This document shows, piece by piece, positions 1 through 10,968 of a stretch of DNA of 64,000 bases. Position numbers and translations under genes: made by a program. The DNA comes from Laguncularia racemosa (taxonomy: Eukaryota; Streptophyta; Magnoliopsida; Myrtales; Combretaceae). Where the stretch lies: contig JBBMOL010000092.1 of NCBI GenBank assembly GCA_037954665.1, forward strand, positions 1,302,001-1,366,000. The letters are read 5' to 3'. Within the stretch, counting starts at the first letter, position 1; each line of letters opens with the position of its first letter. Below the pieces are notes generated by a model. It was given only the letters and a program-made list of their open reading frames with translations. It was not told the origin of the DNA and did no database searches.

Positions 1-363
1 GTGGTAGCTAGATCTTCAGCTAAATCAAAGTTTAGGGCAATTGCTTAAGGATTATGTGAATTGCTTTAGTTGAAGATTATCTTAGATGATTTGAGAATCA
101 AATGGGATGGTCCTATGAAGCTCTATTGTGACAACAAGTCAACCATCAATATTGCTCATAATCCTATACAACACGATAGGACAAAGCATATTAAAATTGA
201 TAGACATTTCATCAAGGAAAAATTGGAGGAAGGGTTAGTGTGTATGTCTTATGTTCCAACAGGACGATAATTAGTAGATGTTCTAACAAAGGGGTTGAGT
301 AGCTCAAGTTATCACAATCTTATGTCCAAGTTGGGAATAGAAGACATCTATTCCTCAACTTGA
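1..363 (+). pseudogene. Ty1/copia RNase H C-terminal fragment
   Basis: This is the C-terminal end of a copia polyprotein (RNase H domain), which would degrade the RNA strand of the RNA:DNA hybrid during reverse transcription. A readable stretch at 70-270 holds the family signature LYCDNKST, then HDRTKHIKIDRHFIKEKL and SYVPTG. The next frame-consistent codons give the usual end (VLTKGL). Stop codons at about 46 and 268 interrupt the frame, so it is a dead copy. The rest of the element lies left of the window. A purine tract (TTGAGGGGGAG, about 360-370) and an LTR follow directly, as expected for the 3' end of a copia element. Confidence 0.85.
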
Positions 364-370
364 GGGGGAG

Positions 371-670
371 TATTGAAATAAATGAGCTATAAATAATAGG
401 AGAATTAGTTAGATTTGTTTATTTTTAGAAAAGATATTTTTTAGAAATATCATGTATTATAGGTTTTCTATGTATTGCAGTTTTTTCCTTTTTTTATCTC
501 TTATAATCTTCTATATTATACCATATGCCGTAAAGAGAAGAGAGAGTGAGAAAAAAAATCTCTCCTTCATATTTTTCTTCACTTCCCATACAGTGGATGG
601 TAGCATTTCAGCATATAATCCTCCTTTTCTTCTGTTAGTAGTCATATTTTCTTCCTTTCCCTGTTAAACA
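371..670 (+). repeat. 3' LTR of truncated copia element
   Basis: The sequence starts directly after the polypurine tract (TATTGAAATA, probably a mutated TG start) and ends at about AAACA near 670. Beyond it, S-RLK-like promoter sequence resumes (TATGTTGCTTTGAGTTATGA at 709). The partner LTR is outside the window, so both borders are inferred from position only. The target-site duplication cannot be tested. Confidence 0.6.
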
Positions 671-708
671 TGGCCGTAGTAGTTCATAAAATGGCTATTC
701 AACAATCT

Positions 709-1490
709 TTCTCCTTCTATGTTGCTTTGAGTTATGAAAATGGCAATGATGTAGCCCTTTTAGTATAGTGACCATTTATTTTAAGATATAGAGCCTTTTT
801 ACTATAGTGAGGGTTGGCTGGGACTCAAGGACTCTAGTCTTGACCTATGCTTTTATTACTGGAAGAGTCCAGATGATCCTTCTCCAGGGGATTTCACTTG
901 GGGTTTTGAGTGCAAAAGTCACCTAGACTATAAAAGTTTATAACCTTGTCTAAGTAAATCTCCTCAACTATCCATAACATCTTGTATGCTTCATCTTATT
1001 TATCCTATAATGAGTTGTCTTTATATGACACTGATTTTGTTCAATTACAATTGTGTTCCCCCTGGCTATGTAGTACCTGAGTATGCCCTTTGATGGGCTG
1101 TTTTCTGTCAAATTTGATGTCTTTAAATTTTGTATTCTAGTCTTGGAGAGCATAAGTGGTAAAGAGAAACCTTGGATTTGTCAGGTGGACTGCAACCTTA
1201 CAGGAAATGTAAGTAAGACACCGGTGTTCTTTATTTTTTTTTTTGGTAAAGCGTATTATAAAGACTGAGCTTTACCTTTTGTGCAGTTGTGGAATTTGTA
1301 TAAAATAGAAGATTTTCTTTGTTTTATTCCTTGATGGATAAAACTAAAGAGGTCATTACTTTTGATAGTTTCAAGTTAAATCCTACTCTATTGGGTTCAC
1401 GTCTTAAGTAATGATTATCTAAGTTCCATGTTGACGGAAGTTGATATTGGATGGAGTTTTGCGTGTTATTGTTTGGGTTGGTCTTTGTAT
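709..1490 (+). pseudogene. S-domain receptor-like kinase relic, copy 1
   Basis: This is a short remnant of a G-type lectin S-receptor-like serine/threonine kinase. Bases 709-760 match the region just upstream of the start codon in copies 2 and 3. Bases 808-908 encode a piece of the S-locus glycoprotein domain (reads DDPSPGDFTWG after a frameshift). Bases 1064-1208 are a kinase-domain exon (DGLFSVKFDV, then CILVLESISGK) with a one-base insertion near 1094 and a plausible splice donor GTAAGT at 1209. Most of the S-domain, the PAN domain, the transmembrane segment and the first kinase exons are missing. Bases 1285-1490 match sequence downstream of copies 2 and 4. It cannot encode a receptor. The same deletion junction is present in copy 4. 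Confidence 0.8.
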
Positions 1491-1866
1491 TTGATTAGAG
1501 GGAGGAGGAGGAGTACTTTGTTGTTGATCTTGTTTTCCTAAATTCTATTTTGGAAATGTGTTTTCAAGTAGAAGATGCATCTTCTTTGCTTTTATCGAGA
1601 TGTGTTTTTACATTATATTTCACAAATTACTTTTCGAAGGACTACATTTTAAAAATTATTTTAAAAAGTTGATTTTTTACTCAATTCTCTCTTTTGATAG
1701 ATGCATTGATATGGAAGTGGGTCTTACTAGAAAAGGTGGTAGTTGATGTAATCAATCAATTTTTGTTATTTTTTCCCTGCAACTATGTAATTTACATAAG
1801 AACGAAATGAGGGATTCAAATAATATTCCATCATGCAGAACATTTATCATGAAATATGGCTACAAG
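1491..1866 (+). other. AT-rich spacer, no gene seen
   Basis: This stretch lies between the copy 1 relic and the left LTR of the minus-strand copia element. It holds short open frames only, with no recognisable domain. Bases 1840-1866 are the left flank of the copia insertion. Confidence 0.5.
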
Positions 1867-2069
1867 TGTGAGTTTTCACAAAACAGAATTCTTATTTCCC
1901 TTGAATGAATATTTACATCTCATGTATAGGGATATTTATATAGAAATTACAAGTCTAATTTAGGAAAGTTAAAATTTTGTAATCTAAGAAAATGTTTAAT
2001 CTAGGAAAGCATATTAATTACAAATCTTTCTAATAAAAACAGAATAAGTAAAGATCTAGCTAGTTAACA
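1867..2069 (-). repeat. 3' LTR of copia family A
   Basis: The LTR is 203 bp and bounded by TGTGAG and TTAACA as read on the + strand. Adjacent inside is CTCTCCCTTAAG, the complement of the polypurine tract. A TATA-like box (TATATAAATA on the minus strand) lies at about 1933-1942, so this LTR could once have worked as a promoter. The partner LTR is at 6520-6720. Confidence 0.85.
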
Positions 2070-2079
2070 CTCTCCCTTA

Positions 2080-5000
2080 AGTTAGTGTAAAGATGTTACA
2101 CATGCTCAACTTACAAGCTAGTGTTTGAAAAATCCAATTATTGAGACCTTTTGTAAATACATCAGCAAATTGCTTTTTGATGACACATGAAATAGACTTA
2201 AGATATCAGTTGTAATCTTTTTTTTGATGAAGTGTCGATCAATTTCAATGTGTTTTGTTCGATCATGCTAAACTGGATTGTGAGCTACACTGATGGCAGC
2301 CTTGTTATCACAATACAAGAAAAGTTTCCCCTTTTTAGTCAGTCTTAATTCCTTTAGTAATTTTTTAAGCCAAAGGAGTTCACAGACACCTTGAGCCATA
2401 GCTTTGTATTCAGCTTCTGCACTTGATTTAACCACTACACTTTGCTTCTTGCTTTTCCAAGTAACTACGTTTCCTCCTATAAATGTACAATAACCGGATG
2501 TAGATCTTCTATCATTTAGAGACCTAACCTAATCTGCATTTTTAAAGGTTTCTATCTAAAGATGACCATGCTTGGAGAAAAGGAGACCTTTCCCTGAAGT
2601 AGACTTCAAATATCTCAAAATGCGAAAGACAGCTTGGATATGAGAATCTCGAGGCTCTTGCATGAATTGACTCACTAAGTTGACTGCATAAGCTATGTTT
2701 GGTTTAGTGTGAGAAAGATAAATGAGTCTTCCAACCAACTTCTGATATCTCTCCTTATCAATAGATTCTCCTACCCCTACTTGTATCTTGTGATTACTAT
2801 TAATGGGCAATTCAGCTGGTTCACAACCTATCATGCCCATTTCTTTTAAGAGATCCGGGATATACTTTCTCTGAGAAATAAAGATTCATTTTTTTGATTT
2901 TGTAACCTTAATTCCCAAGAAGTACTACAATTTTTCCAAATCTTTTATCTCAAACTCTTGTGCCAGTCGCTTCTTCAATTGGTTCATCTCTTCTCTATCA
3001 TCTCCTATCATTACTATGTCATCAACATAAACTATTAAAAGAGTGAGTTTACCCTTTTTATGTTTTATGAAGAGAGTATGATTAACATTGCTTTACTGGT
3101 AGCCAAAGGAAATCATAGCTTTGCTGAATCTATCAAACCAAGCTTTAGGAGATTGTTTGAGTTCGTACAAAGATTTCTTCAGTTTACACACATTTCCTTG
3201 ACTTTGTTCATTATCAACAGGGGAAAATATTTCTTGGTAATCTATTCCATAAGTTTGAGTGAATCCCTTAGCCACTAATCTAGCTTTGAATCTTTCAATT
3301 GAACCATCGACTTTATGTTTTATGGTGAATACCCATTTACAACCAACCAATTTCTTATTTGGTGGAGGAGTGACAAGTTCCTAAGTCTCACTTTTGGATG
3401 AAGGCTTCATTTCTTCAATCATAGATTCCTTCCACTTAGGATCTGTGAATGCTTCCTTCCAATTCTGTAGAATAGACACAGAGGAAATAGACAAGACATA
3501 AGGTCTGTATGATGGAGATAATGAATTATAGGAGATAAAGTTAGATAAAGGATGTTTAGTATAAGACCTGACTTCTTTTCTAAGAGCGATAGGCAAATCT
3601 AGCTCATTAGGAAAAGTAGATAACTCACTAGTAGAGGAGGACTCTATAGATTGCATGATGACTTCTTATACCTTGTTTCTCCTTGAATACTTCAACAAAT
3701 TAGGTTTATCCAAATGTCCAAAAGTCTTCCCCTAAACTTTTTCTTCACTTTCACCCTTCCTTATGTCATCATTAAGAGGTTCTACAATACTAGAGCTAGG
3801 GGAAATTACCTACTCTTCCTTATTGCTCTCCCCCTGAAGAGTTGATGAGGGATTGCTAAAATAGGGCTCAAATTCATGAAAGGTAACATCCATACTAACA
3901 AAAAATCTCCTATAAGGAGGATGATAACATTTATAACTCTTCTTAGTATGAGAATACCCAATAAACACACATTTAAGTGCTCTAGGGTCAAGTTTTCCAA
4001 CATTTCCAATGTGAACAAAACAAACAAAGCCAAACACCTTTGGAGGAACAGTATATTCATTCTTATCCTTTAAGGCTTTAAGTGGGCTATAAAAATCAAG
4101 GGTTTTAAGTGGCATTCCATTAATAAGATAAGTAACTACTAAAATAGCATCTCTCCAATAAGGTTTTGATAAATTCATAGTAAACATAAGAGATCTTGCC
4201 ACTTTTAAGAAATGCCTATTTTTCCTTTCAGCAACCCCATTTTGTGCACTAGTGTAAGGACAACTGGTTTGATGTATTATCCCATTAAATTCCAAATAAA
4301 CTCCAAAGTTTTTATCCATGTATTTGGTGCCATTATCAGTTCTCAAGATTCTTATTTTGGCATCGAATTGAGTATAGATCATCTTATGAAATGATTTAAA
4401 GCAAAAAAAAAAAAAACTTCATTTTTTGCTTTTAACAAATATACCCATGTCATTCGAGTGCAGCAATCAATAAAAGTAATAAACCAGTAACTACTCGATA
4501 AAGAAGTTGTTTGAGTAGGATCCCGTACATTAGAATGAATAGTCATAAAAGGAATGGTACTTCTATTATTCTGTAAAGGACAAGAGTTTCTAATGTGCTT
4601 CGCATACTCACAAGCATCACAAAACAAAGATTCAGACCGAGTTCTCGAAAATAAATTGGGATATAACTTCTTTAAAACAAAAAATGATGGATGTCTTAAT
4701 CGCTTATGCCATTGTATTATTTCTTGGTTTACATCCTTATTATCTCCCAAAAAGGCTTATCTTGAGTCTCTAAGTCCATTAAGCATATATAAGCCATCAT
4801 GCAATTTACCATTGCCAATCATCTTCCCAGTTTGAAGATCCTAAAAAACACAATGATCATGGAAGAACACGATTTTATAGTTTAGAGATTTTGTAATGGT
4901 ACTGATAGATAAAAGATTAATTGGAAACTTTGGTACATGAAGAGTAGATGAGAGTTTAACTTTAGGAGTACAAATAATAGAACTTGTTATTGATATAGGA

Positions 5001-5104
5001 TTTAAGGAGCCATCGGCTATTTTAGCACTCTCCCTTTTACATGAAGAATAGTTTTGAAGATATTATGAAGAGCCCGTCATGTGTCTATTTGCACCAGAGT
5101 CAAT
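2080..5104 (-). pseudogene. copia family A pol (PR-IN-RT-RH), decayed
   Basis: Read on the minus strand, the protease motif DSGANRHMTG is at 5071-5101. A GAG-pre-integrase segment (WHKRLRHPS) and the integrase core follow over 4750-3810 (TAQNGVAERKNRH, with the expected Asp and Glu context). Reverse transcriptase covers about 3656-2880, including GCKWVFTIKHK, YELKQSPKAWFDRF and a YVDDIVMIGDD catalytic site at about 3000-3040. RNase H covers 2840-2090 (YLSHTKPNIAYAVNLVSQFM and a later NPVxHDRTKHIEIDRHF-type region). Family proteins are about 1,300 residues as one polyprotein. Here the frame is interrupted by several stops and two frame shifts. It would make cDNA from the element's RNA if intact. 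Confidence 0.85.
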
Positions 5105-6128
5105 AATCTAAGACTTAAGGTGAGCAGTAAAGGTAGTACCTGCTTGCACATAATTGGATGTGGCACTAGTGGAATACTTAAGTTTAGTTAGAAGGTGACG
5201 AAGATGCTGAATTTCATTAGAAGATAGAGTTTCTCCAAAGCCTGTCTCCTTGGATGCTTCCACATAATCCACCATATTTGCTTGAGCCCTTGATGAACTA
5301 ACTCGTTTTCCCACCCGACCTCTAGTCAGTTGACCATGTAGCTTCCAATAAGTCTCTTTTGTATGCCTTAGCTTTCCACAATAGTCGTAATGTAAGTGAT
5401 CTTTATCAGAAGTGGTTGCCTTTGATTGTTCATGAGAAACAGTTAACTTAGATTTCTCGACTGGTGTTGTATAAATCATGATACCACATCAACTTTCTTC
5501 CTGTTGAACATAAGAGTATGCATCCTCAAGAGAAGGAAAAGGAATTTTACTAAGAACTTAAACCCTTATCTGATCATAGTCTAGGTTCAAACCAGCTAGT
5601 AAATCATAAACTCTTTTTTTTTTCAACCAAATTTTGAAATAGAACATCATCTTCCATACAATGTGCTTGGAGATCCTAATAATAGTCTATCTTTTGCCAT
5701 AACCCACTTAATTCAGAATAATATTCAATGATTGTTAACTCACCTTGTTTTGTACCATGGATTTTATTTTGGATTTCAAAAATTTGGGCATCGCTTCCTT
5801 TGCGAGAATAGGTGTGTTTAGTTGAGTTCCAAATTTTCTCAATAGTGTCTAGTAATAAATACTGTTTGGAAATTCGAGGATGCATAGTATTCAAAAGCCA
5901 TGTCATAACAAGTGAGTTTTTAGAATCCCATTAGGCATAGGTAGCATCAAACACCTTAGGAGGTTTTGTTTCTCCAGTAATATATCCTAGCAACTTCCTG
6001 GCTATAATAAATAACAAACAGGCATACTTACCAGCCCCATCAAGTTTTACGACACTGATTTGTGAGATAGACCCATTATCTACTGCCTTAGTATCCTCCA
6101 TAGACACAGGTGTAATAGAGTTGGTCAA
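5105..6128 (-). pseudogene. copia family A gag, decayed
   Basis: This is the nucleocapsid precursor of the element. The readable start at about 6128 gives SMEDTKAVDNGS, and KLLGYITGETKPPKVFD follows. The next block is MTWLLNTMHPRISKQYLLLD (5906), typical of the UBN2/retrotran_gag domain of copia elements. Near 5400-5340 a zinc knuckle is degraded: YDYCGKLRHTKETYW has lost two of the expected cysteines. Several in-frame stops separate the pieces. The same gag is present on the + strand at 22686-23760. Confidence 0.8.
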
Positions 6129-6519
6129 AACGATGGAGAATAAGTTGTAAAAAAAAAAATTTGACCTCTAATCGGATGATTGTGACTGGAGAATAGTGGT
6201 TAGATGACACGGTGCAAGGTTCTAAGCGTGGAATGAAGCCAAGGATGGTCGGTGAGGACCTCACGCACCTCCATGTGCCGATGAATGAAGAACGCCCAGG
6301 AAACTACGATCGGTGCATGGGCTCACGTGCGGCTTCAGGTGGTGGTTGGACTTTGAGGGATGATCGATCGGAGGGTTGGGGGCCTTGGGAAAGTGGCGGT
6401 GATGAAAAAAATAAAAAAAAAATGAGGGAGTAAACTCGACCTCTTTTGGGAAATAAGAAACCTTAATACTGCACGGGAATAAAATCAGCTTCAAAGGCAG
6501 TAAGGGAGCTCTGATACCA
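6129..6519 (-). other. copia family A leader and primer-binding site
   Basis: The primer-binding site is at 6508-6519 (+ strand GCTCTGATACCA, minus strand TGGTATCAGAGC), complementary to the 3' end of initiator tRNA-Met. It primes minus-strand DNA synthesis. The remaining 380 bases are the untranslated leader between primer site and gag. It is relatively GC-rich with overlapping open frames on both strands that I do not consider genes. Confidence 0.85.
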
Positions 6520-6720
6520 TGTGAGTTTTCACGAAATAGAATTCTTATTCCCTTGAATGAATATTTACATCTCATGTATATAGATATTTATACAGAAATT
6601 ATAAGTTTAATTTAAGAAAGTTAAAATTTTTAATCTAGGAAATATTCAATCTAGGAAAGCATATTAATTACAAATCTTTATAATAAAATCAGAATAAGTA
6701 AAAAATCTAGCTAGTTAACA
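6520..6720 (-). repeat. 5' LTR of copia family A
   Basis: This 201-bp LTR begins TGTGAGTTTTCAC and ends TAGTTAACA on the + strand. It matches 1867-2069 over its length with scattered substitutions and short indels, which indicates an old insertion. Confidence 0.85.
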
Positions 6721-7953
6721 AGAAGTTTCATATGTTTTTACATTTATGCACAAAGAGCACAACAATTATATATGAATTAAAGAAAAGGGTAAAATTATCA
6801 GCAATAAATGAAGTATTCTACTGTTGTTTGAGTGTATGCTGCACTAAGATCATACATATTTGATTGTGCAAAAATAGCGTAAAAGGATTCCTGTCTTTCA
6901 TGTGACACTTTATCCTTTATCTCTCTGTTTAACTATATCCTTTCAATCTATTCATTTCTGCATGAAGTCAGTCAATGGAAATGGACGAAAGACTTATCCA
7001 GAGGATTGCATTACTTCAAAGTTGTTGGTTGTTGTGTAGTGAATGCTCCACAAGTCGTAAAGTTTGTAATAATCTGTAACATGATGTGCATGTATCAGAA
7101 TCATGGACATCTCACTAGCTTTTCTTTGGCAATGTTGAAGGCCTTTGTCTCGTATATATTTGGTTTTGGTCTTCCGAAAGCATACAAATCAACTTTTGGT
7201 TTTTGAAAAAAAAAAATGACATGCTTTGGGGGCCATTTTGGCTGGAATGGGTAATACTGCATCAATATGATTTATGATGTTGTTACACTAGCATTCAAAA
7301 TTAGACTGTATAAAACTTGTTTAAAATTTAAGCGTGGATAGTAGCAATTTACACGAGGCGTTGGATTCAATTCAAAAAGTCAATCCTTGAAATCTTCCAC
7401 CATGTAAAAAGATAATCTACCGTAAACAAGAGTTTGTAATGGTGCTTGTGTTTGCAATAATTTTTGTAAAATAAAAAATCACTTTAGATTCCCCATTTTA
7501 GGAGGGAGTAACATTTTTTTTTCCCCTTTTTTGCATGCATTCATTAATTTTAGCTGATCCCTCCCGGTAGGAATAAAAACTTTAGCATTGTTGCGCTACT
7601 GATGAACATTTGTGATGCTAATTTCCCAAAATTTCCTCCTACAACTACAAGTCAACACATGTGCTTCATACTATGAACTGTTTCCACATCATTCATACTA
7701 AAAAGAGTGGTGCAAGAAACCTGTTACTTATCCATCAAAGCAATTGACTCCAGGTGAAGAAATCATTCTCAGAGATTGTATTTCAGCAATTTCCCCTAGA
7801 GTTCTTCTACTCCTAGTCAACTTGTTGGCCATCATTAATGGCCATTGAATTGTTGCATCTACCTTCCGTGCAGCTTTTAGTTATGAAAAAGGGCAGTCAC
7901 ACCTGCCATTTACTCCATTTTGAAAGCTAAAACATTTGGAATTTCAGAAACCA
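6721..7953 (+). promoter_or_regulatory. conserved upstream block of S-RLK copy 2
   Basis: No gene lies in this stretch. It is the 5' flank of S-RLK copy 2, and clear counterparts sit upstream of copies 3 (20620-21183), 4 (43550-44274) and 5 (62930-64000). Shared anchors include TTTGATTGTGCAAAA, CTACAAGTCAACACATGTGC and TAGTTATGAAAA just before the start codon. The block probably holds the ancestral promoter and 5' UTR, but I could not pick a single TATA box with confidence. Repeated conservation across copies reflects duplication, not necessarily function. Confidence 0.65.
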
Positions 7954-9522
7954 ATGAGGACCCTCAATTTTTCCCTTCTATCTACATGCTTGACCTATAT
8001 ATTTCCTAGAATTTCAGTGGCACTTGACACCTTGAATGTGTCTCAATCTCTGAGTGGTAATGAGACCTTGGTTTCACGGGATGAAACTTTTGAGCTAGTA
8101 CTGGAAATTCCATGAAACTTTACTTGGGTATCTGGTACAAGCATATTCCAGTTAAGACTGTTGTCTGGGTTGCAAATAGAGAAAAGCCAATCAATGGATC
8201 TTCTGGCTTACTGAGGATTAGCAATGCAGGAATCTTATTATCCTCAGTCAAAACAGCAGGCTTGTAATTTGGTCAACAAACCCAACTAGAAAGGTTCACA
8301 ATGCAGTTTTGCAACGTCTGGAAATTGGAAATTTGGTTTTGAGAAATGAGAGGATTGAAGATCCAGATTCATATCTGTGGCAAAGCTTTGATTATCCAAC
8401 CGATACACTTTTACCTGATATGAAGATTGGTTGGGACTCTAGAACTGGTGTTGACCGGCACTTCTTGTCCAGGAAGAGTTGTGATGACCCTTCTCCAGGA
8501 GATTTCACTTGGGGTATGGTTCACACAAGTTACCCAGAGGCACTTGCCTATAAAGGTTCCAGTAAGTACTTAAGGAGTGGCCCGGGGAATGGAGTGTACT
8601 TTAGTGCTGCACTAAAGCACCCTTCAAATCCGATCTTTTCGTACAACTTTACATCCAGTGAAGATGAAGTATCCTTTATGTATCATGTCATTGACAAATC
8701 ACTAGCTAGGATAGTTTTGAACCACACTAACTATCACTTGGAAGAGTGTTCCTGGAGCAAATCAAGTCAGAGTTGGAATGTTATCCCTTTAGTACCAAAG
8801 GATCACTGCGACAACTATGGCCTTTGGGGTGCTCATGGGAAGTGCCTGTCAACTGCATTGGCCTATTGTGAATGCCTCGAAGGATTTATGCCAAAAAATC
8901 CAAATAAATAGAGCTCAACTGACCGGTCTCAAGGATGTGTCAGGAACAACCCATTAGATTGTAAGACGGATGGATTCATTAAATATCCTAGGTTGAAATT
9001 GCCAGACACTACATACATTTTGGTGGATAAAGAGCTAAATATCACGGAGTGCTGGGAAAGATGCTTAAGAAATTGCTCTTGTACAGCTTATGCGAACTTG
9101 GATATCAGAGGGAGAGGTAGTGGATGTGTAATGTGATTTGGTGATTTGATTGATATTAAACAGTTTCCTGTGGGTGGGCAGACTTTATATTCGGATGCCT
9201 GCTTCCGAGTTAGGTATGATGGTTTATACATAATAAGTCTGGTCAATAAACCTCATTCAAAGATAAATACATGACAAATAAACAGAATAGGTACAAAATA
9301 GACAAAGATTGGATACAGATACAAAGACCTTATTTGAAGTTTGTTCATCAGTTGCTCTTGGCATAAGTACACTCTCTGGATATATAACCTTGCCTTTTAT
9401 TTTGACCGGAAGCCAATGGGCCAACTCTTGGATTGCTGTAATTGTTGTACTAGCTTTTGCCATGATAGCTGGCATGTTTACAGCCACGTGTTACATCTAT
9501 AAAAGCAGGATGAAGTTGAAAG
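7954..9522 (+). pseudogene. S-RLK copy 2, extracellular and membrane part
   Basis: This is the ectodomain exon(s) of a G-type lectin S-receptor-like kinase, a plasma-membrane receptor. The start MRTLNFSLLSTC gives a signal peptide, and the B-lectin start ALDTLNVSQSLSGNETLVS follows. A deletion of about 17 bases near 8100 breaks the frame. The frame resumes at 8309-8911 with LQRLEIGNLVLRNER, SYLWQSFDYPTDTLLPDMKIG and the S-locus glycoprotein domain. A TAG near 8909 and a TGA near 9135 interrupt the PAN domain (cysteine pattern ECWERCLRNCSCTAYAN). A hydrophobic helix follows (WIAVIVVLAFAMIAGMF, about 9428-9478) with a basic stop-transfer YKSRMK. The splice donor after MKLK has become TTTTGT, where copy 3 has GTATGT. 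It is not functional. Confidence 0.85.
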
Positions 9523-10549
9523 TTTTGTAAGGTTCATCAAGTCCTCCCTTGTTATCATTTCCTCATTAGGCTCTATGAAATATCACTGCCACTTTCATTA
9601 ATAGTAGGGTTCCCAAGCACGATCCTTTTTAACTGTTCTGCAATCATGTCGATAGTTGAAATAGATAAATTAACCTTCTAAGATCAACATACATCTAATT
9701 GGTTGTTTTTCCAAGATTTTCCTGGTAAGGATTGACATGCCTAACAATAAATGAATACATGACCAATTTGAGGGACACAGATTTTTAGGGGAAACTTCCT
9801 TGAGGAAGTTTGATCCATCCCATTTGTACTACTTAATTTTCATACCCTCTTGGAAGGCCATAAGTAAAGATGTTGAAACTCTACAAAGAACTTGAACTCT
9901 GAAATAACATTAGAGAATATAACAAAATTTATGGTTTATAAGGAACAAAGAATAAATTGCAGAGAGGAGTACTGATCTCAACTCTTGTTTTCTCAGATGA
10001 GCATCATAGCGGCAACTCTTTCTGTCTTGGTTTAAGTACTTCAATAATAATCGTCATCAACAGCCCAAGAAAAGATAAAAATATTTCTAACAGTCTTATA
10101 GAACATCTTGCATTTATTGCAAGATAGCCATTCATTATATATCCATTACATGATGCCCATTCGATTTGCCGGTTGCGGCTAAGTTGGTTAGTCTAGAACT
10201 TTATGAAATTGCTGGTGTAAATGGAATGGGATTAAAGCTTCCTATTGCAATAGAACTTAAGGCAATATTCCAAACTTGTTAACCATGGCTGTAGAGGCAA
10301 TCAGACAAAGATGTATTAAAAATCTTTGTTGTCTCTGATCAACCAAATGTGAGTGAAAACAGCTGAGATCAAATTGAACAAATAAACATGTAGCAGGAAT
10401 AACATTACCATCACTTAACATGCTTCTGGCTTTGTATTCATGCATATTTACTTTAGATGAAGAGCTGGTAATGTTTTCATGACATGTATGTTGTATGAGA
10501 TGCAATTGTCTCCCTGCAAAGTTGATGTGTACAGTAGTGTCATTTGTAG
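9523..10549 (+). other. intron relic of S-RLK copy 2
   Basis: No coding sequence is seen. The whole stretch aligns by eye with 24874-25545 plus 30536-30928 of copy 3. Shared blocks include CTTGAGGAAGTTTG, TATGGTTTATAAGGAACAAA and AGTTGGTTAGTC. It is therefore the intron between the transmembrane exon and the juxtamembrane exon. Copy 2 preserves the uninterrupted site where copia B landed in copy 3 (CATGATGCCCATTC at about 10148). Confidence 0.7.
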
Positions 10550-10636
10550 ATAGAACAAAAGAAATACCAGAAGGTCAAAATGTTGAAGACCTGGAGGATG
10601 GCTTTGAACTCCCAACTTTTGATCTAGCCAGAATTG
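10550..10636 (+). pseudogene. S-RLK copy 2 juxtamembrane exon, cut short
   Basis: After an acceptor TTTGTAG the exon encodes DRTKEIPEG, then DLEDGFELPTFDLARIV. This is the linker between the membrane helix and the kinase domain of S-RLKs. At 10636 it stops abruptly at the first base of a gypsy LTR (TGATAGGATC), exactly where copy 3 continues NSTNNFSAKNKLGEGGFG. The kinase domain that should follow is gone from this copy. Confidence 0.85.
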
Positions 10637-10968
10637 TGATAGGATCTCCTTAATCAATTAAGGTCCCACGAACTTTTATTATTCCAAAGAACAAGAATTA
10701 CAAGATCTGGTTTTGAGGACCAGTTCCTCCAGCCTATGGCTCAAGATGTCTAACAATTTTCCCTACTTGTTTATGACTAATACTCCCTCTTATATACTAG
10801 TTAACTTCTGTTAACAACCCATGTTGGACAGTTAGTAACTTCCTAACTAATCACAACAGCTAGCAACTAACCAACCAAACAACTCAAACAATTAATCATC
10901 CTATGTCCCTATCTGTCAACTTCCCTTTCTTCCGCCTAACGTACACGAGAGTTATGTTAGGTCTATCA
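10637..10968 (-). repeat. 3' LTR of Tekay-like gypsy
   Basis: This 332-bp LTR runs from TGATAGGATC to GTCTATCA on the + strand, so its ends are inverted repeats (TGATAG/CTATCA). The complement of a purine tract (ACTCCCCCCCATC) flanks it on the inside at about 10971-10983. The partner LTR is lost. Confidence 0.75.

Larger units (their letters stand above)
1867..6720 (-). mobile_element. Ty1/copia element, family A, full-length but dead
   Basis: This 4.85-kb copia retrotransposon lies in reverse orientation. It has LTRs at 1867-2069 and 6520-6720, which share long identical blocks. A perfect initiator-Met tRNA primer site (TGGTATCAGAGC on the minus strand) sits next to the right LTR, and a purine tract next to the left LTR. 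Gag, protease, integrase, reverse transcriptase and RNase H occur in copia order. The flanks ACAAG and AGAAG look like an imperfect 5-bp target duplication. Many stops and at least two frame changes show it is inactive. It belongs to the same family as 22116-24222. Confidence 0.9.

Noticed and set aside
7006..7206. 66-codon frame upstream of S-RLK copy 2
   Set aside because: It lies in the duplicated upstream block. The corresponding sequence at 63255-63450 is not open, so it is not conserved as coding.
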